DNA from: Clostridia bacterium
GTDB taxonomy: Bacteria > Bacillota > Clostridia > Christensenellales > Aristaeellaceae
Assembly: GCA_017443295.1 (NCBI GenBank)
Contig: JAFSNT010000201.1
Coordinates: forward strand, 1 to 38,470
DNA: 38,470 nucleotides
Reading direction: 5' to 3'
Numbering within the stretch: position 1 is the stretch's first letter; every line of letters starts with the position of its first letter. The translations under genes and the position numbers were made by a program. This document shows, piece by piece, positions 6,983-16,370 of this stretch. The notes beneath the pieces are model-generated. The model worked only from the letters and a program-made list of their open reading frames with translations, was not told where the DNA came from and searched no databases.

Positions 6983-8491
6983 ATGAGAATTGCCTTTTTT
7001 TGTATTTTGATATCCTTAATCGCCGCATTGGGCGTGTTTGCGAGAGCGGCTTTTCGCTCATCGAAGAAGATCGGCAGCGCCGTTGCCTATATGTTATGCG
7101 CGCTTGTCCCGCCAATGATCGGGAACGGCATCATCATTATTTCTTCCAACCAATTTCTTTCCACGATGGGCTATTACGTCTATTTCCTGGGCATGAATGT
7201 GGTGATGGCGGCCCTCATCCATTTTACGGATGAATACTGCGGGATAGGGAAAGAAAAGAAGCTTTACAAAGTACCTGGAATTATCCTATTGGCGGTCGAT
7301 ACCATCCAGCTGCTTTGCAATATCATGTGGGGACACGCTTTCTCAACTGTAGCGCTGGAAGCTGGCGGATATACCTATTATGGCCTCGTTCCCCTTGCCG
7401 GGCAGTCGTTTCACCGATTCGTTGACTACGGGCTTCTCGCCGTGTCGATTATCATTTTCTTCTTGAGAGCATACAATTCCCCAAAAATCAACGCGGAGCG
7501 GTATTATGTGATTCTTCTCACGATGCTTGCGATCACAGCGTGGGAATCCTTCTACATTTTTTCCCGGACCCCCATCGACCGTTCCATGATCGGTTTTGGC
7601 GTATTTGGCTTGCTGGTTTATTTCTTCTCCCTGAAATATCGCCCGTTGCGTCTGCTGGACAGCATGCTGTCGAACATCGCCTCGGGACTGCCGGAGGCAC
7701 TCTATTTCTACGACGCGACAAATCAATGCATTTGGGCAAACAAATCAGGGATTGATCTTGTTAAGATAGAGAATGAAGATTACGAAGTCGCCACAACCCG
7801 GCTGAGAAAGATGTTTGGAGAATTTCAGTCCGGAGAACCCAAACAGCATGAAATACAGATTGACGGGGAAATAAAGACCTATGTGGTTGAGCGGCATGAC
7901 GTCGTCGACGAAAAAGGACGGATTACAGGCTCCTTCCTAAGCGTCAGGGACAACACGTCCGAGCAGATGACGCTTCGGGAGGAAGTGTACAAAGCGACGC
8001 ACGATCCCCTGACGGGGGTATATAACCGGGCAGGCTATAACATTCTTATGGGCAAAGCGGAGCTTTGGAAGACCATCATGCTGCTGATTGACGGGGATTG
8101 CTTCAAATCAGTCAATGATACCTACGGGCATGAAGTTGGCGATAAGGTGCTTCAAAGAATCGCGGCCGCAATCAAGCAGAGCTTTCGGGCGGAAGACAAT
8201 GTCTGCCGGTACGGCGGGGATGAATTCGTGGTGATGATGACCCATTCGGATTCGGATCAAAAAAACCTGATTATCGACAGAGTAAAGAAGATCAACGCGA
8301 TCCTCAGTACGCCGGAAGAAGGCGTCCCGCCCGTAACGATCAGCGCCGGCGTTGCCCACGGGCGAAACGCGAAATACGTGGAAGAACTGTTTGAACACGC
8401 CGATCAGGCGCTGTATGAGACCAAGAGCAACGGAAAGAACGGATTCACATTTTACGAGGATTTGGTTGAAGAGAAGAAATCCGAATCATAG
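6983..8491 (+). CDS. membrane diguanylate cyclase with PAS-like and GGDEF domains, 502 aa
   Basis: Makes c-di-GMP from two GTP. ATG 6983 is placed 8 bases after GGAG; a GTG two codons earlier overlaps that site. Residues 1-225 contain about seven hydrophobic helices (7TM-type input domain, as in many Firmicutes regulators), followed by a PAS-like segment (GLPEALYFYDATNQCIWANK) and a GGDEF domain opening with DPLTGVYNRAGY. The active-site motif GGDEF is intact at residues 411-415, and RAED five residues before it is a full product-inhibition I-site. It is the first of four same-strand c-di-GMP genes with 30-80-base gaps. It ends in TAG, showing TAG is a normal stop here. Confidence 0.92.
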   Translation: MRIAFFCILISLIAALGVFARAAFRSSKKIGSAVAYMLCALVPPMIGNGIIIISSNQFLSTMGYYVYFLGMNVVMAALIHFTDEYCGIGKEKKLYKVPGIILLAVDTIQLLCNIMWGHAFSTVALEAGGYTYYGLVPLAGQSFHRFVDYGLLAVSIIIFFLRAYNSPKINAERYYVILLTMLAITAWESFYIFSRTPIDRSMIGFGVFGLLVYFFSLKYRPLRLLDSMLSNIASGLPEALYFYDATNQCIWANKSGIDLVKIENEDYEVATTRLRKMFGEFQSGEPKQHEIQIDGEIKTYVVERHDVVDEKGRITGSFLSVRDNTSEQMTLREEVYKATHDPLTGVYNRAGYNILMGKAELWKTIMLLIDGDCFKSVNDTYGHEVGDKVLQRIAAAIKQSFRAEDNVCRYGGDEFVVMMTHSDSDQKNLIIDRVKKINAILSTPEEGVPPVTISAGVAHGRNAKYVEELFEHADQALYETKSNGKNGFTFYEDLVEEKKSES

Positions 8492-8547
8492 CATGAACAT
8501 TTTCCTTGAAAGCGTGGGAACGGGCCGACGGAGAAAAGGAGCTTTAT

Positions 8548-11433
8548 ATGGGAAGGAATCTCGACGAATTCATCATACAAAACTTCAAAAAGGCGATCGA
8601 CTACCACGAAATCCAGGCGTTCTATCAGCCGGTCGTCCGCACGTCTTCAAGGCAGCTTTGCAGCTTTGAGGCGCTTGCCCGCTGGATTGATCCGGCGCTT
8701 GGCGTGATTTATCCGGATGAGTTCATTTCCGTACTGGAACGGGAGGGGCTGATCCATCTGCTGGATACCGCGATCCTCCGGCAGGTTTGCGCGCGCATCC
8801 GCAGCGCCATTGCCAGCGGAGAGACGCCGATCCCGATATCCGTCAATCTTTCCCGGCTCGATTTCACGCTCTGCGATATTTTTACCCTCGTGGACGGCAT
8901 TGTCAGCGATTACCAGATACCGCACGATTTCGTCTATTTCGAGATCACGGAGAGCGTCATGGCGGAGCAGAAGGAGCTGATGATGGGAATCGTGGATCGG
9001 TTCCGCTCCGCTGGCTATCAGATTTGGATGGACGATTTCGGCAGCGCCTATTCGTCCCTGAACGTCCTCAAGGAGTTCAGCTTTGACGAACTCAAGCTGG
9101 ATATGAGCTTCCTGCGCCCCTTCAATCTGCGCTCAAAGCGCATCGTGACCGCCGTGATCAAGATGGCAAAGGTCATTGATATCCACACGCTGGCCGAGGG
9201 CGTGGAGACGGAGGAACAGTTCGTCTATTTGCGCGACATCGGCTGCGAAAAGGTGCAGGGCTTTTATTTCGGAAAGCCCATGCCCTATGAGGAAGCGCTG
9301 GAAAACATACGCGGGCGGGGGCTTGAAATCGAAATCCCGCAGGATCGGCAGTATTACGAAGATGTGGGAAGGATTGATCTTCTCAGCGCGGCTCCGTTCC
9401 TGACCAGGGAGGAGCATGATTCCCTCACCTCTGCCCGGCAGCTGAACAGTATCCCGCTGGCGCTGGCCGAAATCTCCGCGAGCTTTTTCAAAGTGCTTTT
9501 TTACAACACCGCCTTCGAGCAGACCGCCAACGGTACCGGCATGTTTTCTAACATCTTCTCGAAGGAGATGCTGTGCCAGCCCCAGCCGCTGCAGCTCCTG
9601 CCGGATAACTTCATCAATCTGATGGATTCGGTGAAAGACGGCGGAGACGGCCGGATGCTCTTCACCATCAACGAGCAGTTTTATGAATTGAAGGTTCGCC
9701 GGATGGCAAAAACGCGGGGCAGATACTGCGTTCTCATTCAGATCACGAATCTGACGAAGGATACCCAGCTGCAAAACACAGCCCATCTGGATGAATTTGT
9801 CCGCAGGATCTACGCCCTCTTTGAGCGCATCACGCTCATCAATATCGCGGAGGACAGCATCCGCCCCCTGTACACAGCCACGCGGGAAGACCTGCTCTCC
9901 GACAGGCGGGGGATTCAGAAGCTAGTCAGGGAATACGCGGAGAAATACGTTTATCCCGATGACCGGGAAACCTATCTGCGCTTTTTCGATCCACAGGAGG
10001 CCAAGAAGCGCCTGGCAAAATCCTCAGGCGTCAGCTTCTCCGTGATGGTGCGGTCCAGCGTTCGCCACGGCCAATACGCCTGGAAGGAATATACCCTGCT
10101 CAAGCTGGACGAGGACAGGTATTTCGCGCTGATCCGCAAGGTGCATGACAGCGTGAGCGGTTTACTGCGTCATAACGGCATGGGAGGCGAGAACCAAGGG
10201 CCGTATGCGCCTGCCCAGCTTTGGAACGATTTGATCCATTCCGATTTGCTGCGCATCTTCTGGAAGGACGGCGACCGCCGTTTTCTTGGCGCGAGCAAAG
10301 CTTTTCTGGACTACTACGGCTTCTCTTCGGAAGAGGAAATCATTGGGAAAAACGATGAAGAACTAGGCTGGCACCTCCAGCCGGACCGCTTTATGAACGA
10401 TGAATACAAGGTCATCAAAGAAGGCGCGACCATCCATAATATGCCTGGCCGCTGTTTGAACGAGGGTGAAAACAAGGAAATCCTGGCAAGCAAAGCCCCT
10501 CTGTATGACGCCAACGGAGAAATCAAGGGCCTGATCGGCTACTTTATCGACAAGGAGCTGCTGACCGCAAACGATAAGCGCGGCCAGGAAACCGCCCGGC
10601 GCGATTTGCTCACGGGCCTTTTGAATTCGCGCGGTATTTTGGAGGAGGCGGTGGCCTTCCGCGACGGGTATTATCTGCGCGGCTTAGACTTCGCCCGTCT
10701 TCACATCGAGATCAACGACTTTAACGCGCTGAACGAACAATACGGCTTCGACTTCGGAGATAAGGTTTTGAACGCGCTTGGGAAAGCGCTCAAGCGCGAT
10801 TTTGGCAAAACCAGCGCCATCGGGCGCTATGTCGGGCAGAAATTCACGGTGCTGACCCAGGTGAAAAACAGAGAAGAAGCGCATGCTCTGCGGGCGAAGA
10901 TCAAGGCCACCGCGGAATCTATCCGGCAAATCGGCGGCGTGCCGGTCACCCTGTATCTTTCCGTTGGCTACGTTCTCTTTTCCGAAACGCTTGACCTGGA
11001 AGAGCAGGCCAGGCTGAGCGAAGTGCGGCTCCATGCCGACCACGACAAAAACATCTCCGCGGAGAGCCGCCTTTCCCACGCCTCCGAAATTTTCCATTTG
11101 TTCGATGATCTTCCGCTTTCCTACAGCGTGTATCATGTGACGTATGCCGAGTACAGCGGGCAGTATGACGCGGTCATTTTCTATGTCAACCATCAATACG
11201 AGAAATTTGGAGGACGCCCGGCAAAGGAGATCCTTGGGCACAGCGTGAGGGAGCTTTATCCTTTCATCGAAGAAGCGTGGTTTCAAAACGTCAAACGCGC
11301 GGCGCTGGACGGCGAACCCGTGGAGGGAGAGTTTACCGACGCGCTGAGCGGGAAGCAATTCCACTTCACGGCCCGCCAGATCATCTACCCCGGATATTGC
11401 GCGATCACGTATGCGGAAACTCCGCAGGGATAG
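8548..11433 (+). CDS. cytoplasmic EAL phosphodiesterase with PAS repeats and a degenerate GGDEF, 961 aa
   Basis: Hydrolyses c-di-GMP to pGpG. ATG 8548 follows AAAAGGAGCTTTAT. The domain order is unusual: EAL first (about residues 12-252), then two or three PAS-like sensor segments (about 280-400, 410-540 and 545-670), a GGDEF-like domain (about 682-830) and a final PAS (about 850-955). EAL residues are all present: EAL at 41-43, SVNLSR, EITES, MDDFGSAYSS, LKLD, AEGVE and KVQGF. The GGDEF box has become VGQKF, so the cyclase half is predicted inactive and may only bind GTP. No transmembrane segment is visible. The next gene in the run is another EAL protein. The stop is TAG. Confidence 0.9.
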   Translation: MGRNLDEFIIQNFKKAIDYHEIQAFYQPVVRTSSRQLCSFEALARWIDPALGVIYPDEFISVLEREGLIHLLDTAILRQVCARIRSAIASGETPIPISVNLSRLDFTLCDIFTLVDGIVSDYQIPHDFVYFEITESVMAEQKELMMGIVDRFRSAGYQIWMDDFGSAYSSLNVLKEFSFDELKLDMSFLRPFNLRSKRIVTAVIKMAKVIDIHTLAEGVETEEQFVYLRDIGCEKVQGFYFGKPMPYEEALENIRGRGLEIEIPQDRQYYEDVGRIDLLSAAPFLTREEHDSLTSARQLNSIPLALAEISASFFKVLFYNTAFEQTANGTGMFSNIFSKEMLCQPQPLQLLPDNFINLMDSVKDGGDGRMLFTINEQFYELKVRRMAKTRGRYCVLIQITNLTKDTQLQNTAHLDEFVRRIYALFERITLINIAEDSIRPLYTATREDLLSDRRGIQKLVREYAEKYVYPDDRETYLRFFDPQEAKKRLAKSSGVSFSVMVRSSVRHGQYAWKEYTLLKLDEDRYFALIRKVHDSVSGLLRHNGMGGENQGPYAPAQLWNDLIHSDLLRIFWKDGDRRFLGASKAFLDYYGFSSEEEIIGKNDEELGWHLQPDRFMNDEYKVIKEGATIHNMPGRCLNEGENKEILASKAPLYDANGEIKGLIGYFIDKELLTANDKRGQETARRDLLTGLLNSRGILEEAVAFRDGYYLRGLDFARLHIEINDFNALNEQYGFDFGDKVLNALGKALKRDFGKTSAIGRYVGQKFTVLTQVKNREEAHALRAKIKATAESIRQIGGVPVTLYLSVGYVLFSETLDLEEQARLSEVRLHADHDKNISAESRLSHASEIFHLFDDLPLSYSVYHVTYAEYSGQYDAVIFYVNHQYEKFGGRPAKEILGHSVRELYPFIEEAWFQNVKRAALDGEPVEGEFTDALSGKQFHFTARQIIYPGYCAITYAETPQG

Positions 11434-11514
11434 ACCGGCCTGGTGATCCTGTGAAAATGATTACGAACTGCATTGATTTTGAAGGTTCAGATACACAAAA
11501 CGGAGGGGACGAAC

Positions 11515-13740
11515 ATGAAACCGCGTTTTTCTGGAATCATTCAAAGCATGAAACGGCTATGGGCTTTCCTGCTGTGCTTTGTCATAGCGGCGGCTTTCGC
11601 CTTGCCGTGTGCCGCCCGGGCGGAGTGAACCGGGAAGGTCGTGCGCGTGGGCTGGTATGAATCGGCGTTCCATCATACCGACGAGTTCGGAAGGAAATCG
11701 GGCTACGGATACGAGTACCAGCGCCGCCTTTCGATCTACACGGGATGGACGTATGAATACGTGGAAGGCAGCTGGTCGCAGCTGCTGGAAAAGCTGATCG
11801 CCGGAGAGCTTGATTTGCTCAGCGACGTTTCCTATACCGACGAACGGGCGGAGAAAATTCTCTATTCCGCCGAGGCCATGGGTTCGGAAGGCTATCACGT
11901 TTTTATCGCGCCCGAAAACAAGGAAATCAGAGCGGATGACTTTTCCACCCTGAACGGAAAAAGAGTCGGCGTCAACAAGAACAGCATTCAGGAAAAGCTG
12001 TTTGTCGCCTGGGCGGAAAGCCATAACGTGACGCCGGAAATCGTTGAATCCACCGAAAAGACCCCCGTTTTGCTGGAAATGCTCGCGGGCGGGGAGTTTG
12101 ACGCCCTGGTCACCCTGGACACCTACGGCAATTCCGCCAACGTGATTCCCGTCTGGAAGGTTGGTTTTGCGGAGTCCTTCTTTGGAATCAACAAAAACCG
12201 TCCCGAATTGAAGCAGGAATTGGACGTGGCTATGAACCGCCTGTTTGAGGACAACCGGGATTACAACCAGCAGCTGACGGAACGGTTCAACAAAGCGAGT
12301 ACCGTGAACAGCTTCCTCACGTCCGAAGAAAAAGAATGGCTCGACCGGCGGGAAGTGATCCGCGTGGGATACCGGGACAACTTTCTTCCTTTCTGCGATT
12401 TGGACGATGAATCGGGCCGGCTCACCGGCGCGCTTTCGGACTTTCTGAGCTTTGCGGCGAACAGCCAGCGAAACGCCACCCTGCGTTTCGAGACGCGGGC
12501 GTTCCAAACGATGGAAGCCGCTTTGCAGGCGCTGGCAAGCCATGAAATCGACTGCGTCTTCCCCCTGAGCATCAGCGCCTACGACGGCGAACAGCGGGGC
12601 GTCATCAGCACGGACCCGATCATCTCCTCGGAGATGTACGCGGTGGTGCGCACCGCGGATCATCAGGGCATCGAGCGCGACCGGGCGATGACTGTGGCGC
12701 TCCCCAGCGGACACCCAAGCTATGAAACCTTTGTCAAAGATCATTTTCCCAATTGGAAAATCGCCTATTATGACGACAATGAACAGGCCTTGCGGGACAT
12801 CGCCTCCGGGAAGGCGGACTGCATGCTGGTCAGCAACTACCGCCTCAGCCGCGTCAATGAACAGCTCACGAAATACAAGCTCTCCGCCCTGGCGACCGAC
12901 GAGGTCATGTATGTGTCGTTTGTCATGATCTATGATACCGCCATGGAGCAGCAGGAGGAGAGGGATCAGCGGCTGCTGAACGACCTGGACCACGCGCTGG
13001 AAAAGCATGAGCTGGAGGTGTATTACCAGCCCAAGTATGCGATTCAGTCCACGCCGCCCAAGCTTGCCAGCGCGGAGGCGCTGGTTCGGTGGAAGCATCC
13101 GGAGCTTGGCATGATCTCCCCTGAAAACTTCATCCGGCTGTTTGAACAAAGCGGCCAGATCAGCATCCTGGATAATTTCGTTTGGGAAGAAGCCGCCCGG
13201 CAGATTGCCGCGTGGCGGGATCAGTACCATTTCACCATGCCCGTGTCGGTCAACCTGTCCAGGGTGGATGTGTTCGATCCCGGCCTGATCGCCACACTGG
13301 ACGGCATCATTCAGCGGTACGGGCTGAAAAGCGGCGATTTGAAGCTGGAAGTCACGGAATCCGCCTATACGGAAAACGCCGATCAATTGATCCGCGTCAT
13401 CGGCGAATTGCGGGGCAAAGGATACGAAATTGAAATGGACGATTTCGGCTCCGGCTATTCGTCCCTGAACATGCTTTCCTCCCTGCCCCTGGACGTGCTG
13501 AAAATGGACATTGACTTTATTCGGAATATCGAACGCAATGAAAAGGATTTCCGCCTGGTGGAGCTGATCATCGACATCGCGCGTTATCTCCGGGTGCCGG
13601 TGGTCGCCGAGGGTGTGGAAACGGAAAATCAGCTGAAACTGCTCAAGGACGCGGGATGCGACATCGTGCAGGGCTATTATTTCTCCCGTCCGCTGCCCGC
13701 CGAAGAATTTTCGAGAAAGATCCTCAAGAATGTCCGATAA
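11515..13740 (+). pseudogene. SBP-SBP-EAL protein with an in-frame TGA after the signal peptide and an apparent internal deletion
   Basis: ATG 11515 (GGAGGGG upstream) encodes a 37-residue signal peptide ending CAARAE, then TGA at 11626-11628, then the frame continues to 13740. The body has two tandem bacterial extracellular solute-binding domains (family 3; VRVGWYES... and [10 protein letters not shown]...), then an EAL domain with all catalytic motifs ([43 protein letters not shown]). Relatives usually carry a membrane helix and a GGDEF domain between these parts. Here SBP sequence ([12 protein letters not shown]) runs straight into a post-GGDEF linker ([16 protein letters not shown]) near 12920, pointing to an in-frame deletion. 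A GTG at 11647 with GGAAGG could restart translation without a signal peptide. Confidence 0.8.
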
Positions 13741-13770
13741 GGAACAACATCTCCCTTGGAGGCAAAGAAA

Positions 13771-15159
13771 TTGCAAACCCCAAACGTGACAAAAGAAAAA
13801 GGCTTATCGCTGAAAACCACGTCCATGATCATGATGATCGTATCGCTGGTCATTACCGCGGTACTGCTGTTTATGGCCTTCCGCACGTTCCGGAGCTTCA
13901 GGAACATGGAAGCCTCCACGGATGATTTCATTCAAATGGAAGAAGCGGCGGAAGAGCTGATGCAGGCTTCGGATTATCTGACCGAGGAAGCGCAGTGCTT
14001 TACGGTATTGGGCGACCGGACGCACATGGAGAACTATTTCACGGAAGCGGATGTTGCCCGCCGCCGTGAACACGCGATTTCCGTCATGGAGGAAGCGATG
14101 CCGGATTCGCCCGCGTTGGCAAAGCTGAAAGAAGGCATGGCGGAATCCCTGTCGCTCATGAATCGGGAGTACTACGCCATGCGGCTGATGATGGAGGCCC
14201 AGGGCGACGCCGATATGCCGCAGGCGTTAAAGCAAGTGACGCTGACGGAAGCGGACAGCGCGCTGCCCCCGGCAGAAAAGATCCTCCTTGCGCAGCGTAT
14301 GGTTCATGATCAAGCGTATTCGGAGCAAAAAAACCAGATACGAAACAACATGGCAGAATGCATTCGGGCGCTGAAATCCGGAACGCACGGCGCCCAGCAG
14401 GAGACCGAAGACCAAACGAATCGTGATCTGATTTGGATGGTGGCGCTCATCTTTATCCAGTCCGCGGCAATGATCGCGATGATGTGGGTGACCACGCATC
14501 TGGGCGTCAATCCGGTGCTGAGCGCGGTAGACCACATCAAGAAAGACCAGAAAATACCCATCATCGGGGCGTCTGAATTCCGTTATCTGGCCGGAACCTA
14601 TAATGTGATGTATAACGCCTATAAAAAGAGCATCGCAAACCTCAGCTTCAAGGCTTCCCATGATGAACTGACCGGGGTATATAACCGGGCCGGTTTCGAT
14701 CTCATCAAGACCAGCCTGGATATGAGTACCACAGCCATGCTGCTCTTCGACGCGGATCAGTTTAAAGGCGTCAACGATCAGTTTGGCCACGCGTCGGGAG
14801 ATCAGGTGCTGAAAAAGATCGCCGACGCACTGAAAAACAATTTCCGTTCAGATGACTATATCTGCCGGATCGGCGGAGATGAGTTTGTTGTATTTATGGT
14901 GCATACCACCGGGAATCCCAATGAACTGATCACGCGCAAGGTGGTCAAGATCAATGAGGATTTGCAGCGTGAGGAAGACGGGCTTCCGCCTATCACGCTC
15001 AGCGCGGGCGTGTCGTATTGCCCGGATGGAGAAGACCCCGCAGAGATGTTCCGCCAGGCGGATATCGCGCTGTATTACGTCAAGGATCACGGGCGGGACG
15101 GCTGCTGCTTCTATTCGGAAAAACTGAAAGATAAACAACCGCCGAAGAGAGCGCGATGA
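13771..15159 (+). CDS. membrane diguanylate cyclase with extracytoplasmic helical sensor, 462 aa
   Basis: TTG 13771 is taken as start because GGAGG lies 8 bases before it. One hydrophobic helix near residues 20-40 and another at about 220-240 flank a roughly 180-residue, mostly helical extracytoplasmic region rich in Met, Glu and Gln (four-helix-bundle-like, as in chemoreceptors). A GGDEF domain (DELTGVYNRAGFD) follows, with an intact GGDEF at 368-372 and RSDD five residues before it as an I-site. It therefore should make c-di-GMP in response to an external ligand and be subject to feedback inhibition. It is the last gene of the c-di-GMP run, 30 bases after the damaged EAL gene. Confidence 0.92.
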   Translation: MQTPNVTKEKGLSLKTTSMIMMIVSLVITAVLLFMAFRTFRSFRNMEASTDDFIQMEEAAEELMQASDYLTEEAQCFTVLGDRTHMENYFTEADVARRREHAISVMEEAMPDSPALAKLKEGMAESLSLMNREYYAMRLMMEAQGDADMPQALKQVTLTEADSALPPAEKILLAQRMVHDQAYSEQKNQIRNNMAECIRALKSGTHGAQQETEDQTNRDLIWMVALIFIQSAAMIAMMWVTTHLGVNPVLSAVDHIKKDQKIPIIGASEFRYLAGTYNVMYNAYKKSIANLSFKASHDELTGVYNRAGFDLIKTSLDMSTTAMLLFDADQFKGVNDQFGHASGDQVLKKIADALKNNFRSDDYICRIGGDEFVVFMVHTTGNPNELITRKVVKINEDLQREEDGLPPITLSAGVSYCPDGEDPAEMFRQADIALYYVKDHGRDGCCFYSEKLKDKQPPKRAR

Positions 15160-15233
15160 TATAGAAGGAAAAAACCGTTCGTTCTCTTATGTACTCCTAT
15201 CAATGCCAGGAAACCGGAGGCGGGCGTTTCGTT

Positions 15234-15253
15234 GTGGAAGTGTCCACTTTTTT
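15234..15253 (+). terminator. weak rho-independent terminator of the c-di-GMP run
   Basis: GTGGA-AGTG-TCCAC followed by TTTTTT, 75 bases after the last stop codon. The stem is only 5 bp, so efficiency is doubtful. Confidence 0.45.
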
Positions 15254-15270
15254 CGCTCGATATCGGGTTC

Positions 15271-15745
15271 CTATCTGCAAAATACAAATTGGAACCTGTT
15301 TTCACTAATTTGCATCAGCGAAACAAACTCCTCGTAGCTTTTGGCCTCCACGGGGATTCTCAGTCCGCGCTTTGTAACAGAAATATCGTCTCTCGGCATC
15401 ACATTTGATTCGTAAGTGACGCCTTTATTCATCCAAAGCGTTTTATCTTCGTCTTCTGTTGTTTTCGGATAAAGATAATAGCCCGTTTTTGCATCGAAGC
15501 GGAACATATATGCCAATACTTGTAAATAATCTTTGTTCCCAATATGATCAACCGGTTTATACTTCGCGTCGGCGATTACTATCGTTTCACTGTTCTTGCT
15601 TATGAAATCGGGATAGATCAGACCTGCGTGGCCGCCGAACAGCCGCTGCGCTCCCGTTCCATTTTTGTTCTTCGGATGATAAAAATGATCTTCAATCAAT
15701 AAGCTGATATATTCTTCCCAAAGCCAGGCCCCGTCGAACAAAATC
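15271..15745 (-). pseudogene. C-terminal fragment of a McrC/LlaJI-type restriction nuclease subunit
   Basis: The frame begins abruptly (FDGAWLWEEYISLLIEDHFY) and runs about 155 residues to a stop at 15271. It carries a PD-(D/E)XK nuclease core: LIYPDFI followed by IVIADAKYKP, then DYLQVLAYMFRF and TGYYLYP. This matches the C-terminal nuclease region of McrC-like subunits of modification-dependent or LlaJI-type restriction systems. The N-terminal part and any McrB-type GTPase partner are absent, and the 5' edge is joined directly to a beta-lactamase-like fragment, so this is a remnant. The assignment rests on the nuclease motif and family resemblance. Confidence 0.6.
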
Positions 15746-16102
15746 CACGCCCTCGCGGTACGCCGTCCACCGGTAGCAGGTAGCCATGCGAAGCATATCC
15801 CGAATGGTCAGGCGCAAAAGCCGCTCGTCGGGGGTTTCCGGCAGCCAGTCCCGGAAATAATCGGTGATGGGATCGTCTAAGCTGATTTTTCCGTCGTCCG
15901 CCAGCATGCCCACGGCGATCCCCGTGAAGGTTTTGCTGACAGAATACATCCGATGGGGCTGACCCTCCCTGAACGGGGCATAGTAGGCTTTGGCTTTTTC
16001 TTTTCCGTCCACGGTGAGGATAAAGCCGTGCAGGTTTACGTCCTCCCGCTGAAAACGCTTTACAAGCTGGTCGATCCTGGCTGCCAAACGGTTATCCGGC
16101 AT
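15738..16102 (-). pseudogene. N-terminal fragment of a serine beta-lactamase-like hydrolase
   Basis: ATG 16102 (MPDNRLAARIDQLVKRF) follows GGAAGCGGAAACC. The first 120 residues match class C beta-lactamase-like (serine hydrolase) proteins: a FILTVDGKEKAKAYY strand, the S-x-x-K nucleophile motif in MYSVSKTFTG, and LTIRDMLRMATCYRW. The frame then runs into unrelated sequence near 15740, where the McrC-like fragment begins in another frame, so the Y-x-N and K-T-G boxes are missing. In related pectin clusters such proteins act as esterases. It overlaps the end of the GH105-like fragment by about 11 bases, suggesting an old translationally coupled operon. Confidence 0.65.
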
Positions 16103-16370
16103 GGTTTCCGCTTCCTTCCCGCAGGATTTGTTTTTCACAGGCGGCCTGAATGAACGCGCCTGTGGCTTTCAAGTCGTAGCTGATAACATTTTCGCTGATA
16201 TAGTAAGCAAAGGAGCCGTCCCGGCCGCTGCTGCCGCCCTGGCCCGCGCCCTGGCAGCACTTGGCGATGAAGCAATCGCCGTTTTTCCTCCTGCCCACAA
16301 AATGGCGCTGGATGGCCTCGAAGCTCTTTTGCGCCTCCATGCCGTATTCTTTGGGCAGGCCGTCAGCATA
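16092..16370 (-). pseudogene. C-terminal fragment resembling GH105 unsaturated rhamnogalacturonyl hydrolase
   Basis: About 90 codons in the frame that overlaps the end of the pectinesterase gene. The best segment is DGSFAYYISENVISYDLKAT followed by GAFIQAACE, which resembles the C-terminal end of GH88/GH105 hydrolases (x-Y-Y-x-S-E-P-x-x-x-N-D-x-K-G-x-G-P-F-I-L-A). The rest of the roughly 350-residue enzyme is missing: upstream the sequence is that of the pectinesterase gene. An ATG at 16340 could start a short peptide but would not give an active enzyme. The context, directly behind pectin esterases, supports the assignment. Confidence 0.5.

Noticed and set aside
11626..11628. UGA read as selenocysteine
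   Set aside because: The position lies just after a signal peptide, with no catalytic context and no evident SECIS-like hairpin; the same gene carries an internal deletion, so damage is the simpler reading.
11557..13776. 739-residue minus-strand ORF
   Set aside because: It is the antisense shadow of the SBP-SBP-EAL gene; the plus strand has clear catalytic motifs.
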